From Variovorax gracilis (GTDB lineage Bacteria > Pseudomonadota > Gammaproteobacteria > Burkholderiales > Burkholderiaceae_C), in NCBI RefSeq assembly GCF_030317115.1, contig NZ_JASZYF010000006.1, positions 186,001 through 250,000 on the forward strand: a DNA stretch of 64,000 bases, in the 5' to 3' direction. Below the pieces are notes generated by a model. That model saw nothing but the letters and a program-made list of their open reading frames with translations. It made no database searches and was not told the origin of the DNA. The position numbers and the translations under genes were made by a program. This document shows positions 9,259 through 21,738 of the stretch, piece by piece. Each line of letters starts with the position of its first letter. The stretch's first letter is position 1.

Positions 9259-10572
9259 ATGAATCAGCATGATGCGCGAGGGGAAGCACTTTCCACTGAC
9301 CGGCCGGCCTCGGTGGCCGTCTACGAGCATGCGCTCGACCTCTTCAACAGCCTGCGTCTCGACCCCGTCGCCGTGCTGCAGCCGGCGCTGGAAGCGGACC
9401 CGGACTTCGTCTCGGGCCACCTGATGATGACCGGCTTCATGCTCAGCGCCTTCGATGCGCAACTGCTGCCAGCGGCGCGCGCGAGCCTGGAGGCGGCCGC
9501 CGCTAGTGGCCGCCCGCCCACCGCGCGCGACCAATCGTTCCAGGCAGCGTTGCACCTGTGGGCGGAAGGCGATCTGGGCCGCGCCCATCGCCTGCTCGAC
9601 CGCCATGTGATCGACCACCCGCGCGATCTCTTCGCGCTGCAGCTCACGCACATGAGCGATCTCGTGCTCGGCCAGCCCACCATGCTGCGCGACCGCATCG
9701 GCCGCGCGCTCGGGCAGTGGAGCGAAGGCGATGCGGGCTATGGCTACGTACTCGGCATGCATGCCTTCGGGCTGGAAGAGTGCAACGAGTACGCACGTGC
9801 CGAGTCACTGGGCCGGCGTGCGCTGGACCTCAATCCGCACGACACCTGGGCCGTGCATGCGGTCGCGCATGTGTACGAGATGCAAGGCCGGGTGGACGAA
9901 GGCATCCGTTGGCTCACCACCGGCACGGCGCATTGGCAGCAAGGCAACGCGCTCGCAGTGCACAACCACTGGCATCTCGCGCTGATGCATCTGTGGAACG
10001 AAGACCACGCATCCGCGCTGGCGCTCTATGACCGCGCGATCGCGCCGGGCGCCGCATCGATGGCGATGGATCTGGTCGACGCGAGCGCACTCCTGTGGCG
10101 GCTCGGACTGCGCGGCGTCGACGTGGCTTCGCGATGGGCCGCGCTGGCGTCACGTTGGCGCGATCAGGCGGCATGGGGATGGTCGGTCTTCAACGACGTG
10201 CATGCGCTGCTGGCGTTCGTGGGCGACGGCCATTCCCCCTATATAGAGACCGCGCGCCGCGCTATCGAAGCCGTGCCGCCGACTGCGCCCGCACCTTGGT
10301 GGAACGAAGCGGGCACGCTGTGCGAAGCGGTGATGGCCTTCGGCGAGGGCCGGTACGCGCATTGCGCGGATCTTCTCCTGCCTCTGCTGCCTGACACGCG
10401 CGGCTTCGGCGGCAGCCAGGCGCAGCGCAGTCTCATCTACCTGACGGCGACCGAGGCATCTCGCCGCGCGGGCGATACCGCGCTGTGGAAGGCGCTGCGC
10501 AGCGAGGGGATGGCTCGGAAGGCCCCGGTTGTGCAGGTTGCCCGCCACGAGCGCCTGCTCAAGGCCGCCTGA
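9259..10572 (+). CDS. Tetratricopeptide repeat protein (TTC38-like)
   Basis: A 437-residue soluble helical-repeat protein. The pattern of paired helices is seen in EYARAESLGRRALDLNPHDT and AVAHVYEMQGRVDEGIRWL, and the motif HAVAHVYEM followed by HNHWHLALMHL is typical of the TTC38-like family. No catalytic motif or export signal is visible and the function is unknown. The start at 9259 follows AAGGAG by six bases; longer frames running upstream are antisense to the divergent regulator. It ends 10 bp from the orphan atpE stop, facing it. Confidence 0.82.
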   Translation: MNQHDARGEALSTDRPASVAVYEHALDLFNSLRLDPVAVLQPALEADPDFVSGHLMMTGFMLSAFDAQLLPAARASLEAAAASGRPPTARDQSFQAALHLWAEGDLGRAHRLLDRHVIDHPRDLFALQLTHMSDLVLGQPTMLRDRIGRALGQWSEGDAGYGYVLGMHAFGLEECNEYARAESLGRRALDLNPHDTWAVHAVAHVYEMQGRVDEGIRWLTTGTAHWQQGNALAVHNHWHLALMHLWNEDHASALALYDRAIAPGAASMAMDLVDASALLWRLGLRGVDVASRWAALASRWRDQAAWGWSVFNDVHALLAFVGDGHSPYIETARRAIEAVPPTAPAPWWNEAGTLCEAVMAFGEGRYAHCADLLLPLLPDTRGFGGSQAQRSLIYLTATEASRRAGDTALWKALRSEGMARKAPVVQVARHERLLKAA

Positions 10573-10582
10573 GCGCCGCGCG

Positions 10583-10939
<357 letters not shown>

Positions 10940-10966
10940 TCATGGCCGGGCAGCGGCGCCGTCTTC

Positions 10967-14020
<3,054 letters not shown>

Positions 14021-14354
14021 GGGCGGTCGGTCCTGGGCAACCGGACATGATAAGTCCCCGGGGATTTCGGGGCCTGCGCGAGGAATCGTCGGGCAGGACG
14101 GAGCGGCCGCCGGGGTGCAATTGATCCCGATTCGAGGAATATTCTTGAAAGCTTCTTCGGAAAAATCTGAAAAGGGTCCCCGATACGGTCGGGCTGATGA
14201 GGTCGCCGCTATGCTTCGGCGCCTGCGAGCCATGACTTGCGTTCACACGGAAGCCACGCCCATGTCAAAGGGCCAGCCGGGCGGTTCGGACATCGAACCG
14301 ATTCATCCCTGTGGATGCGCAGCATGGGTCAATTTTTCAACCCAGGGGATACAA
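14021..14354. other. Divergent intergenic region between uvrA and a response-regulator gene
   Basis: 334 bp without a convincing gene. It includes an AT-richer stretch around 14125-14175 that may hold promoters for both genes, and a CAGGGGA ribosome site at the right edge. No RNA gene or clear operator was recognised. Confidence 0.4.
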
Positions 14355-14984
14355 ATGCACTCAGTCGTTCTAGTCGATGATCATCCGGCCATCCGGCTGG
14401 CCGTCCGGTCTGCCTTGGAGGCGACCGGCGATTTCAGCGTGGTGGCCGAAGCGGCCGATGGACCGTCGGCGCTCGCCACCATCCGCGAACATCAGCCCGA
14501 CCTGGTGATCCTTGATGTCGACCTGCCGCGCCTGAACGGCCTCGATGTCATCGAGCGCGTGAGGAAGCTCCAGCGCCAGACCAAGTTGCTTGTCCTCTCG
14601 GGCCAGCAGGAATCGATTTTCGGCGCCCGGGCCGTGAAAGCCGGCGCCAACGCCTTCATCAGCAAGACGGAAGACCTGGAACGTGTCGTCCAGGCCTCCT
14701 ACACCGTGCTGGCCGGCTACAGCATGTTCGCGACTTCCGTACTGAAGGACCAGGCGGTCCTCGGAGACGGAAAGCCCGGCACCTTGATCAAGAGCCTGTC
14801 CGATCGCGAATTGACGGTTCTGCAATACCTCGCTCGTGGTCTGAGCAACAAGGAAATCGCCGACACGCTGCTCATCAGCAACAAGACGATCAGCGGCTAC
14901 AAGACGCGCATCTTCGAGAAACTGAGCATCTCCACGCTCGTGGAACTGGTCGATTTTTCTCGTGCACATCATCTGGTTACCTGA
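14355..14984 (+). CDS. LuxR-type response regulator (BvgA/EvgA-like)
   Basis: A 209-residue NarL/FixJ-family regulator. The receiver domain holds the acidic pair in VVLVDDHPA, the phospho-acceptor Asp in LVILDVDLPRLNG, and the switch Lys in AFISKTED. A LuxR helix-turn-helix follows (LSDRELTVLQYLARGLSNKE then SNKTISGYKTRIFEKL). The start at 14355 is the ATG nearest the conserved N-terminus, with a CAGGGGA site upstream. It precedes a second regulator and a hybrid kinase; in BvgAS/EvgAS systems such a regulator takes phosphate from the kinase's Hpt domain, so pairing is plausible but unproven. Confidence 0.88.
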   Translation: MHSVVLVDDHPAIRLAVRSALEATGDFSVVAEAADGPSALATIREHQPDLVILDVDLPRLNGLDVIERVRKLQRQTKLLVLSGQQESIFGARAVKAGANAFISKTEDLERVVQASYTVLAGYSMFATSVLKDQAVLGDGKPGTLIKSLSDRELTVLQYLARGLSNKEIADTLLISNKTISGYKTRIFEKLSISTLVELVDFSRAHHLVT

Positions 14985-15135
14985 GCAATCGCGTTATTTC
15001 CAGGCGCCAGCGCCGAACTTGAACCTCCGGTTGACAAGGGAGGATGTTCGGTCTGATAGTTCCTGCAGCCTTCGAGCCGGGCGGGCTTATTGCATGCGAC
15101 GGTTTTCGGGAACGCTTCAAAAGGACGATCGGATC

Positions 15136-15777
15136 GTGACGCTGCGCTTGATCATTGCTGACGACCATCCGTTCATTCGTGCAGGCGTCAAGATGCTCCT
15201 CGAAGGAGATCGCGGCTTGAGCGTCGTCGCCGAGGCCGATTCGCCTGAACAGGTGTTGTCGGCATTGCGTGACACGCCCGCCGACCTGCTCATCACCGAT
15301 TTCTCGATGCCTGGCGGTCAGACGGCCGACGGACTGGGCTTGATCCAGCGAATCCGGCGCGACCATCCGGCCATGCCGATCATCGTCCTGACGATGATTT
15401 CCAACGCGGCCGTGCACGGAACCATCCTGGAGACGGGCGTGCGCGGCCTGGTCGACAAGTCAGCCGGCATGACCGAGGTGTCTCTCGCGATCCAGGCGGT
15501 GCAACAAGGCCAGACCTTCGTCAGCACGACATTCCGGCAGACCCTGTTCGAAAGCGAGTTCAACCTGAAAGCGGGGGAGTCGGCCCGGCTTTCTCCGCGC
15601 GAGGTCGAAGTGCTGCGACTGTTCGCATCAGGCATGACGGTCACGGCGATCGCCGAGCGCCTGTCGCGCAGCATCAAGACAGTGAGCCGGCAAAAATCGG
15701 ACGCGATGGTCAAGCTGGGTCTGAAGAGCGATCTCGACATCTATACCTATGCGCGCGAGAACGGCATGATTTCCTGA
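15136..15777 (+). CDS. LuxR-type response regulator (RcsB-like), module 1
   Basis: A 213-residue response regulator starting LRLIIADDHPFIRAGVKMLL, with phospho-acceptor Asp in DLLITDFSMPGG and a C-terminal LuxR helix-turn-helix (SPREVEVLRLFASGMTVTAI, then SRSIKTVSRQKSDAM). The start is a GTG with AAGGA ten bases upstream; the close paralogue at 28725 uses GTG at the same position, which supports the choice. It ends 10 bp from the stop of a convergent hybrid kinase. The paralogue has the same tail-to-tail arrangement, so the pair is a duplicated module. Confidence 0.88.
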   Translation: MTLRLIIADDHPFIRAGVKMLLEGDRGLSVVAEADSPEQVLSALRDTPADLLITDFSMPGGQTADGLGLIQRIRRDHPAMPIIVLTMISNAAVHGTILETGVRGLVDKSAGMTEVSLAIQAVQQGQTFVSTTFRQTLFESEFNLKAGESARLSPREVEVLRLFASGMTVTAIAERLSRSIKTVSRQKSDAMVKLGLKSDLDIYTYARENGMIS

Positions 15778-15787
15778 GCCCCTGGAC

Positions 15788-18271
15788 TCAGGCCTGCCGG
15801 CGCGTGAAGTCCGACGCGCGCTCCAGCACCGAAGACAAGTCTTTCCTGGCGGCATCGTAGAGTTGGCGCAGCGCGTCCGTCCGCCGGGAGTCGTCCGGTT
15901 CTTCCATGTGCTCGATCGCCCGCAGCCGGGTGACCGTGCCGGATTCGCCGAGCTGGTGGCACGCCGAACTCAACCGGTGCGCCAGTTGTCGCAGCACGGC
16001 ATGGTCGCCGGCCTCGAATGCCCGATCCATCGCCTTCAAGTCCTCCGAGGTCGCCGCTACGAAGATGTCGACCAGCTTCGCGACCTTGCCGAGGTCGCCT
16101 CCGCACAGTTCCGCGAGGTCTTCGTAGGCGGGTTTCGACCCCGCCTTGGCTGAATCCGTTGCCCCTGGCGCTCGCTCGGCGGCATTCGACGCCGGCTGCC
16201 TCAGCATGACTTCGGCCAGCGTCTTGCGAAGGTCGTCGATCTGCAACGGCTTGGACATGTAGGCGTCCATTCCAAGCGCGATGCAGCGCTCGGCCTCGCC
16301 CTGCAATGCGTTGGCCGTCAGCGCGACGATCGGCAGCCTCGCCAGTCCCAGCCTGGCCTCGCGGTCGCGCAGGCGTTGCGTCAGTTCGTACCCATCGAGC
16401 CGCGGCATGTGGCAGTCCGTCAGCAGCATCGAATAGGACGCACTTGGCGAGGTGAGGCTGTCCCACGCCTGCTCGCCATCCTCCGCGCAGTCGCATTCGT
16501 AGCCGAGCTTGGAGAGCTGCCGCGTGATGACTTCCCGATTGATCGGATGGTCTTCCGCGAGGAGAACCTTGTGCCCGGTGGAGGGCCGGGTCGATTCGTC
16601 GGATGCAGCAGGGTTGGCCGCCGCATGGCCATGCGCCGAAGCCGCGCTCGGAATCCACGCATGCAGCGGCAAGGTCACCGCGAACCGGCTGCCCGCGTTC
16701 AGCCGGCTTTGACAATCGATGCGGCCCTGCATCAGCTCGACCAACTGCTTGACGATGGTGAGTCCCAGCCCGGTGCCACCATAGCGCCGGGTGGTGGCAA
16801 CGTCGGCTTGCCGGAAGGGCTGGAAGAGCGACTTCGTCACGCGCGGGTCGATGCCGATGCCGGTGTCTTCCACCGCGAACTCGAACTGCGCGTCCGATAT
16901 CCGACGCGCCTCGACCTTGACACCGCCCTGGTGGGTGAACTTGACCGCATTGCCGATGAGATTCGTGAGCACTTGCCGCAGACGCACGGAATCGCCAACG
17001 ATGAAAGGGGGAATCCCTGCATCGACCTTGCAATCGAGTCGAATCCCTTTGCGATTCGCTTCCGGCGCCATCGACGCGCACACGTCTTCGATGAGTCCGT
17101 CCAGCGACAGCGGCCGACGCTCCAGAGCGAGCATGCGCGCCTCGATCTTCGAGAAGTCGAGGATGTCGTTGATGATCGTGAGCAGGGCAACGGATGATTC
17201 CCGGCTTCGCAGCAGCATGCTTCGCTGGTCTTCCGTCAGCGGCGTGTCGATGACAAGATCGATCATCCCCAGCACGCCGTTGAGCGGCGTGCGAACTTCG
17301 TGGCTCATCATTGCGAGGAAGTGCGCCTTGGCCTCCACGGCGGATCGCGCTTCCTCGGCCTTGGCCATGAGGTCGGTCTTGAGTGCTTCTTCCTTCGTGA
17401 TGTCCTTGGCGATGCCCGTGAAGGAGATGTCCACGGTGTCGCCGTCACCGTGGACGCGCCTCGTCATGCTGCCCTGCATATCGAGCGTGCGGACCACGCC
17501 GTCACGGCTGCATACGCGGAAATGGTCGCTGTAGGCCGTCTGTCTGCGGCGATAGGTCAGGTCGAGCCGTGCCGCAACGCGATCGCGATCCTCCGGATGC
17601 AGCATCGTGAGCAGATCGCGGTAGGTGATGACCGCACGCTCTTCGCAACCGAGGAACTCGCGGACCTTCGCATCCGTCGTGAGGGCGGTGTCGAGAAATG
17701 CCGCATCCGCCAATTGGGCGCGCCTGGGCAACACGGTCAAGGATCGCCACACGCCCAACCCTCCGATGCTCAGCGCCAGCGCCAGGTTGTTTCGGGACAG
17801 CTCGAGTTCGGCGAGCGCCCGATCGGCTCTCCGCTTCGCTTCATTGAGTTCGAGTTCGCTGCGGCGGCGTTCGGTGATGTCGCGATTGACGCCGATCAGG
17901 TAGTCGGAGCCTCCCCGTGCCCGGTCGATCGAGGAGAAGCCTTCCACCCAGCGCTCCTCGCCGGACGGATGGATGACCCGGAACTCGTAGGCGGCAATCT
18001 CCTTGCGTGTGCGCACGACTTCGATGCGCGCCATGATGCCGTCGACGTCATCGGGGTGCAGGTTGGCGAATGCCGCGGTCGCATCATGAATGGTGTCGTC
18101 GAAGCCAAGGATCTCGCGAGCGCGCTCGTCGGCGCGAATCTCGCCGGTTGCCAGGTTCCATTCCCAGAAGCCCATGCGCGCCGCTTCGAGCGCAATGCCG
18201 AGTCGAACGTTGGAATCCTCCAGCTGACGCTGGATCAGCCGCTGATCCGTGACGTCGATCGCCACGCCCAC
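15788..18271 (-). CDS. Hybrid sensor histidine kinase, module 1, main fragment (frameshifted gene)
   Basis: This 827-residue frame holds two PAS regions (about residues 20-135 and 160-290), a HisKA domain with the phospho-acceptor His in FLAMMSHEVRTPLNG, an HATPase_c domain (NLIGNAVKFTHQGG, DTGIGI, GGTGLGLTIVKQL), a receiver domain (KVLLAEDHPINREVI, LLTDCHMPRLDGYE) and a C-terminal Hpt domain with LAHRLSSACHQLG. It lacks the membrane anchor and first PAS, which lie in another frame just upstream. Comparison with the paralogue at 29.4-32.4 kb places a frameshift near 18317, where two extra bases (or one missing) follow GTCCAG. Whether it is translated from an internal start is unknown. Confidence 0.85.
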   Translation of the reverse strand: MGVAIDVTDQRLIQRQLEDSNVRLGIALEAARMGFWEWNLATGEIRADERAREILGFDDTIHDATAAFANLHPDDVDGIMARIEVVRTRKEIAAYEFRVIHPSGEERWVEGFSSIDRARGGSDYLIGVNRDITERRRSELELNEAKRRADRALAELELSRNNLALALSIGGLGVWRSLTVLPRRAQLADAAFLDTALTTDAKVREFLGCEERAVITYRDLLTMLHPEDRDRVAARLDLTYRRRQTAYSDHFRVCSRDGVVRTLDMQGSMTRRVHGDGDTVDISFTGIAKDITKEEALKTDLMAKAEEARSAVEAKAHFLAMMSHEVRTPLNGVLGMIDLVIDTPLTEDQRSMLLRSRESSVALLTIINDILDFSKIEARMLALERRPLSLDGLIEDVCASMAPEANRKGIRLDCKVDAGIPPFIVGDSVRLRQVLTNLIGNAVKFTHQGGVKVEARRISDAQFEFAVEDTGIGIDPRVTKSLFQPFRQADVATTRRYGGTGLGLTIVKQLVELMQGRIDCQSRLNAGSRFAVTLPLHAWIPSAASAHGHAAANPAASDESTRPSTGHKVLLAEDHPINREVITRQLSKLGYECDCAEDGEQAWDSLTSPSASYSMLLTDCHMPRLDGYELTQRLRDREARLGLARLPIVALTANALQGEAERCIALGMDAYMSKPLQIDDLRKTLAEVMLRQPASNAAERAPGATDSAKAGSKPAYEDLAELCGGDLGKVAKLVDIFVAATSEDLKAMDRAFEAGDHAVLRQLAHRLSSACHQLGESGTVTRLRAIEHMEEPDDSRRTDALRQLYDAARKDLSSVLERASDFTRRQA

Positions 18272-18795
18272 GATGCCGAGAAGTTTTCCGCGGCGATCGA
18301 AGACCGGGCGCTTAGCGTCTGGACGGTGCGCAGGCCGCCGCTGCCGAACACGACCTGTTGTTCGTACGTGTGGGCCGCTCCCGACGCGAGGAGTTCGCGG
18401 TCCTGGGACGCCAGGCGCTCCTGGATCTCGGGCGCAAAGGTTTCCTTGTCGGTCTTGCCCAGCACAGTGTCCACATCGAGGTCGAACACCTTCTCGAACT
18501 CCGCATTCAGGGTCCGATACCGGAACTGGGTGTCCTTGAAGAAAACGACGTGCGGGACCGCATCCACGATCGCCTGCAGTTCATCGTCCCTGCGCTGTAC
18601 CCGGCGAGCCCGGACGTACTGCAGGACGGCCAGGCTGACGATGCAGAGCGAGCCCAGCGCCACCCAGAACCAGCTCAGTTCGATCGCCGACGGCTGCCCG
18701 ACGAAGTAGCTCGCCACACCGAGCAGACAGGTCAGCGCCATGGTGCCGACACCGCCGTCGAGCGTCCGAATGATTCGACGGACCTTTGGGGTCAT
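18235..18795 (-). pseudogene. N-terminal fragment of the module 1 hybrid kinase, out of frame
   Basis: From the ATG at 18795 (GGAG about nine bases upstream) the frame encodes two membrane segments (MALTCLLGVASYFVG and FWVALGSLCIVSLAVLQYV) and a PAS domain beginning ELQAIVDAVPHVVFFKDTQF. Homology to the paralogous kinase continues to GLRTVQ and then stops. The following residues are out of register until the stop at 18235, while the matching KRPVFDRRGKLLG continues in the next frame. This is the sensor end of the 15788-18271 kinase, separated by a frameshift. A sequencing error is possible. Confidence 0.8.
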
Positions 18796-19024
18796 GGAAG
18801 CTCCGCGTCCGTTGGACAAATGCAGAACGAGACTAATCGATCCTCGCTCCGGCCACCATCACATCGACACTGGACCGAAGCTTCCCTGGCGGCGGCTCGA
18901 AAGGTCGTTCGTAGTACCAGACCGGTCTCGTAGACGCGCGGGAGCGGCGTTTCTAAAGTCAGAGGTCCGCTGGACCGATCGCCGGTTCGGCTCTCTACAA
19001 CGCAAGAAACGAAGAAGGTATGCA

Positions 19025-19480
19025 ATGGGACTAAGAACGGGCGTGTTGCTCATCGTCATGGTGCTGATCGCGGCCCTGGCCGCCTTGAACTGGGGCGTCC
19101 TGGCCGCGCCGGTCGCCATGTCGCTCGGCTTCATGCGCATGACAGCGCCGCTGGGGCTGGTCATGCTGGCGCTGACGGGGCTCCTGGTCGTCGTCTCCGC
19201 GACCTACGTGGTGTATCTGCAGAGCTCGATGCTGCTCGAAACGCGCCGGCAATCGAAGGAGATCCAGGCCCAGCGCACGCTCGCCGACAAGGCGGAGGCT
19301 TCGCGATTCACCGAACTGCGCAACTTCCTGGAGGCGCAGGAAAACACCCACACGGAGCGCAATGCCGAGCGCCATGCCTCGCTGCTGGCGCGCGTGGAGC
19401 AGGTCGAGGCCTCGATCAAACTGCGCTCCGAACTGCTGGAGCGCGCGATTTCCAGCCGCGCCGAGCCACTGAAGGCTTAA
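19025..19480 (+). CDS. LapA-like small membrane protein with coiled-coil tail
   Basis: A 151-residue protein with two N-terminal membrane helices (VLLIVMVLIAALAALNWGVL and LGLVMLALTGLLVVVSATYV), then a charged helical tail rich in Glu, Arg and Gln from residue 70 on. The hairpin resembles LapA/DUF1049 proteins, which assist lipopolysaccharide transport assembly in E. coli; the tail is longer than usual. It starts at 19025 with a GAAGAAGG-like site upstream. It is divergent from the module 1 kinase, with 229 bp between. The specific role is unknown. Confidence 0.7.
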   Translation: MGLRTGVLLIVMVLIAALAALNWGVLAAPVAMSLGFMRMTAPLGLVMLALTGLLVVVSATYVVYLQSSMLLETRRQSKEIQAQRTLADKAEASRFTELRNFLEAQENTHTERNAERHASLLARVEQVEASIKLRSELLERAISSRAEPLKA

Positions 19481-19534
19481 CGGCAAGCCCGCGCTCAAGC
19501 AAACTGCGGGTTGTCCAAGAAACTGGTGACCCTC

Positions 19535-20608
19535 ATGACCGATCCTCGCTCCGACCTTGCCAAGATCACCTTTGGCGTACTGAGCATCGTCCTGCTCATC
19601 GGCTCGTCCCTCTGGATTCTTCGCCCCTTCCTGGGCGCGACGATCTGGGCAGTCATGGTCGTGGTGGCCACGTGGCCGGCACTGCTATGGTTCGAGGCCC
19701 GGCTGTGGAGGCGTCGCAGCCTCGCGGTGCTGGTGATGGTGCTGATCCTGCTGCTGCTGTTCGTGCTGCCGCTGACGCTGGCCATCTCGACCATTGCCGC
19801 CAACGCGGACGAAGTCGCCGACTGGTTCAGGCTGCAGATCAGCCAGGGCCCTCCGCAACTGCCGGGGTGGGTGGGAGGCCTGCCGTTCATCGGCCCCAAG
19901 CTGACGTTGGCCTGGGACGAACTCGTGGCTTCGGGCGTGGCCGGCGTCGAGGCCAAGGTCACGCCTTATGCCAAGCAGGTCACGGGCTGGCTCTTTTCGC
20001 AGGCCGGCGTCGTGGGTGCGTTGACGCTGCAATTCCTGCTGACCGTGGTCATTGCGGGCGTGATGTACGCCCAGGGTGAGACGGCCGCGGCGGAAGCCCT
20101 GCGTTTCGGCCGCCGGCTCGGGGGGCCGCGCGGAGAGGGCGCCGTCGTCCTGGCCGGCAAGGCGATCCGCGGGGTGGCGCTGGGCGTGGGCGTCACGGCC
20201 ATCGTCCAGGCGGTGGTGGGCGGCATCGGGCTCGCCATTGCCGGCGTGCCATTCGCTGCGCTGCTGACGGCGGTGATGTTCATGCTGTGCATCATCCAGA
20301 TCGGACCGACGCTGGTGCTCGCGCCGGCCGCGATCTGGGTCTTCTGGCACGGCTCGACCGGCTGGGGCATCTTCCTGGGGGTGTGGACGCTGATCGTCGG
20401 CACCATGGACAACTTCCTGCGCCCGATGCTCATCAAGCGTGGCGCCGACCTGCCCCTGCTCCTGATCTTTGCCGGCGTCATCGGCGGCCTGCTCGGCTTC
20501 GGGCTGGTCGGCATCTTCGTGGGACCGGTCATGCTGGCCGTGTCCTATACGCTGATCGACGCCTGGCTCGCGGACGCCGATCCACCCGATAGCGAGGCCG
20601 GGCGCTGA
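19535..20608 (+). CDS. AI-2E/PerM-family membrane transporter
   Basis: A 357-residue polytopic membrane protein of the AI-2E transporter (PerM/YdiK) family. Hydrophobic segments include LSIVLLIGSSLWILRPFLGA, the Leu-rich AVLVMVLILLLLFVLPLTLA, and the conserved C-terminal block IGPTLVLAPAAIWVF ... GTMDNFLRPMLIKRGADLP followed by GGLLGFGLVGIFVGPVML. Members are proposed exporters of small solutes; substrate unknown. The ATG at 19535 is preferred over an in-frame TTG at 19511 but neither has a strong ribosome site. It is 54 bp downstream of the LapA-like gene. Confidence 0.87.
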   Translation: MTDPRSDLAKITFGVLSIVLLIGSSLWILRPFLGATIWAVMVVVATWPALLWFEARLWRRRSLAVLVMVLILLLLFVLPLTLAISTIAANADEVADWFRLQISQGPPQLPGWVGGLPFIGPKLTLAWDELVASGVAGVEAKVTPYAKQVTGWLFSQAGVVGALTLQFLLTVVIAGVMYAQGETAAAEALRFGRRLGGPRGEGAVVLAGKAIRGVALGVGVTAIVQAVVGGIGLAIAGVPFAALLTAVMFMLCIIQIGPTLVLAPAAIWVFWHGSTGWGIFLGVWTLIVGTMDNFLRPMLIKRGADLPLLLIFAGVIGGLLGFGLVGIFVGPVMLAVSYTLIDAWLADADPPDSEAGR

Positions 20609-20619
20609 GCGGGGCTCGC

Positions 20620-20649
20620 TGATCCAAATGGATCGGCGATGCGTATACG
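20620..20649 (+). promoter_or_regulatory. Predicted RpoE/ChrR-type promoter for the methyltransferase operon
   Basis: TGATCC at 20620-20625, an 18-bp spacer ending in GCG, and TATACG at 20644-20649, 45 bp before the methyltransferase start. The same architecture occurs twice between rpoE and the FAD oxidoreductase gene (24270-24299 on the minus strand, 24315-24344 on the plus). The -35-like box equals the TGATCC described for Rhodobacter sphaeroides sigma-E promoters. Inferred from pattern only. Confidence 0.6.
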
Positions 20650-20694
20650 TCCTGCCGGCACACGCATCCGTGTGTCACCGACACGGAGACGCGC

Positions 20695-21738
20695 ATGCCG
20701 CAAAACGCCGCCGTTGCGATCCATTGGGTCGAACAGGGCATGGTTCCCGACCGGGTGGTGCGCCTGGGCATTCGTCGGTTGTTGAAAGCACGCCTCGCGG
20801 AATTGCACAGCGGCGATGCGGCGGCGACTGCGGAACTGACCCAGGCGTTCGCGGACGAGATCCGCTCCGCCGAACTGGCATTGCTGCCCGGGAAGGCGAA
20901 CGAGCAGCACTACGAACTGCCCGCCGAGTTCTTCGGCGCCGTGCTCGGTCCACATCGCAAGTACAGCAGTTGCTACTGGCCCGAGGGCGTCGACACGCTG
21001 CCGGACGCCGAGGCGGCGGCCCTCCAGGTCACCTGTGAGCGCGCCGGCCTGGTCGATGGCCAGCAAGTGCTGGAACTGGGTTGCGGCTGGGGCTCGCTGA
21101 CCCTGTGGATGGCCGAGCGCTACCCCCTCAGCCTCATCACGGCCGTCTCGAACTCGCACGCCCAGCGCGAGTACATCGAGGCGCAGGCGATCGAGCGCGG
21201 CCTGTGCAACGTCTGCGTGATCACGCGCGACTTCAATGATTTCGACACCGCGGAGCGATTCGACCGGATCGTGTCGATCGAGATGTTCGAGCATCTGCGC
21301 AACTGGCCGCGCGCCTTTGCCCACGTGGCGCGTTGGCTGCGGCCGCACGGGCGCTTCTTCTTGCACGTCTTCGCGCACCGCGAGGCGCCGTATCCGTTCG
21401 TCGAGCGCGACGCGAGCGACTGGATGAGCAAGCACTTCTTCTCGGGCGGAATGATGCCGAGCGATGACCTGGCCCTGCATTTCCAGGATCACCTTCGCCT
21501 GGCGAGACGCTGGCGTTGGGATGGCACGCACTACCAACGCACCGCCGAAGCCTGGCTGCGCCAAATGGACGAGCGCCGAAGCGAACTGTGGCCCTTGTTC
21601 GGCGGCATCTATGGCGACGAAGCGGGCGCATGGTGGATGCGCTGGCGCCTGTTCTTCATGTCGGTGTCCGAACTGTTCGGCTATGACGCCGGGCGGCAAT
21701 GGTGGGTCGGCCACTACCTGTTCGAAAAGCGCGAATGA
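20695..21738 (+). CDS. Cyclopropane-fatty-acid synthase-like SAM methyltransferase (1)
   Basis: A 347-residue SAM-dependent methyltransferase of the mycolic/cyclopropane acid synthase superfamily. It has the SAM-binding loop QQVLELGCGWGSLTLWMAER, a YSSCYWPEG segment matching the YSC region of cyclopropane synthases, and IVSIEMFEHLRNWPRA. The N-terminal lipid-binding extension of true Cfa enzymes is short. It likely methylates an unsaturated lipid or related small molecule. It overlaps the DUF1295 gene by four bases (ATGA) and sits behind a predicted RpoE-type promoter, tying it to the ChrR regulon. Substrate unknown. Confidence 0.82.
   Translation: MPQNAAVAIHWVEQGMVPDRVVRLGIRRLLKARLAELHSGDAAATAELTQAFADEIRSAELALLPGKANEQHYELPAEFFGAVLGPHRKYSSCYWPEGVDTLPDAEAAALQVTCERAGLVDGQQVLELGCGWGSLTLWMAERYPLSLITAVSNSHAQREYIEAQAIERGLCNVCVITRDFNDFDTAERFDRIVSIEMFEHLRNWPRAFAHVARWLRPHGRFFLHVFAHREAPYPFVERDASDWMSKHFFSGGMMPSDDLALHFQDHLRLARRWRWDGTHYQRTAEAWLRQMDERRSELWPLFGGIYGDEAGAWWMRWRLFFMSVSELFGYDAGRQWWVGHYLFEKRE

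Noticed and set aside
8287..10572. Apparent 761-residue protein including the TPR protein
   Set aside because: The first 324 codons are antisense to the GlxA-type regulator; the start at 9259 has a clear ribosome site.
14115..14143. TGATCC with a TGAAAG box 18 bp downstream near 14121, resembling the RpoE-type sites
   Set aside because: The downstream box lacks the TA start and preceding GCG shared by the other three sites; likely chance.
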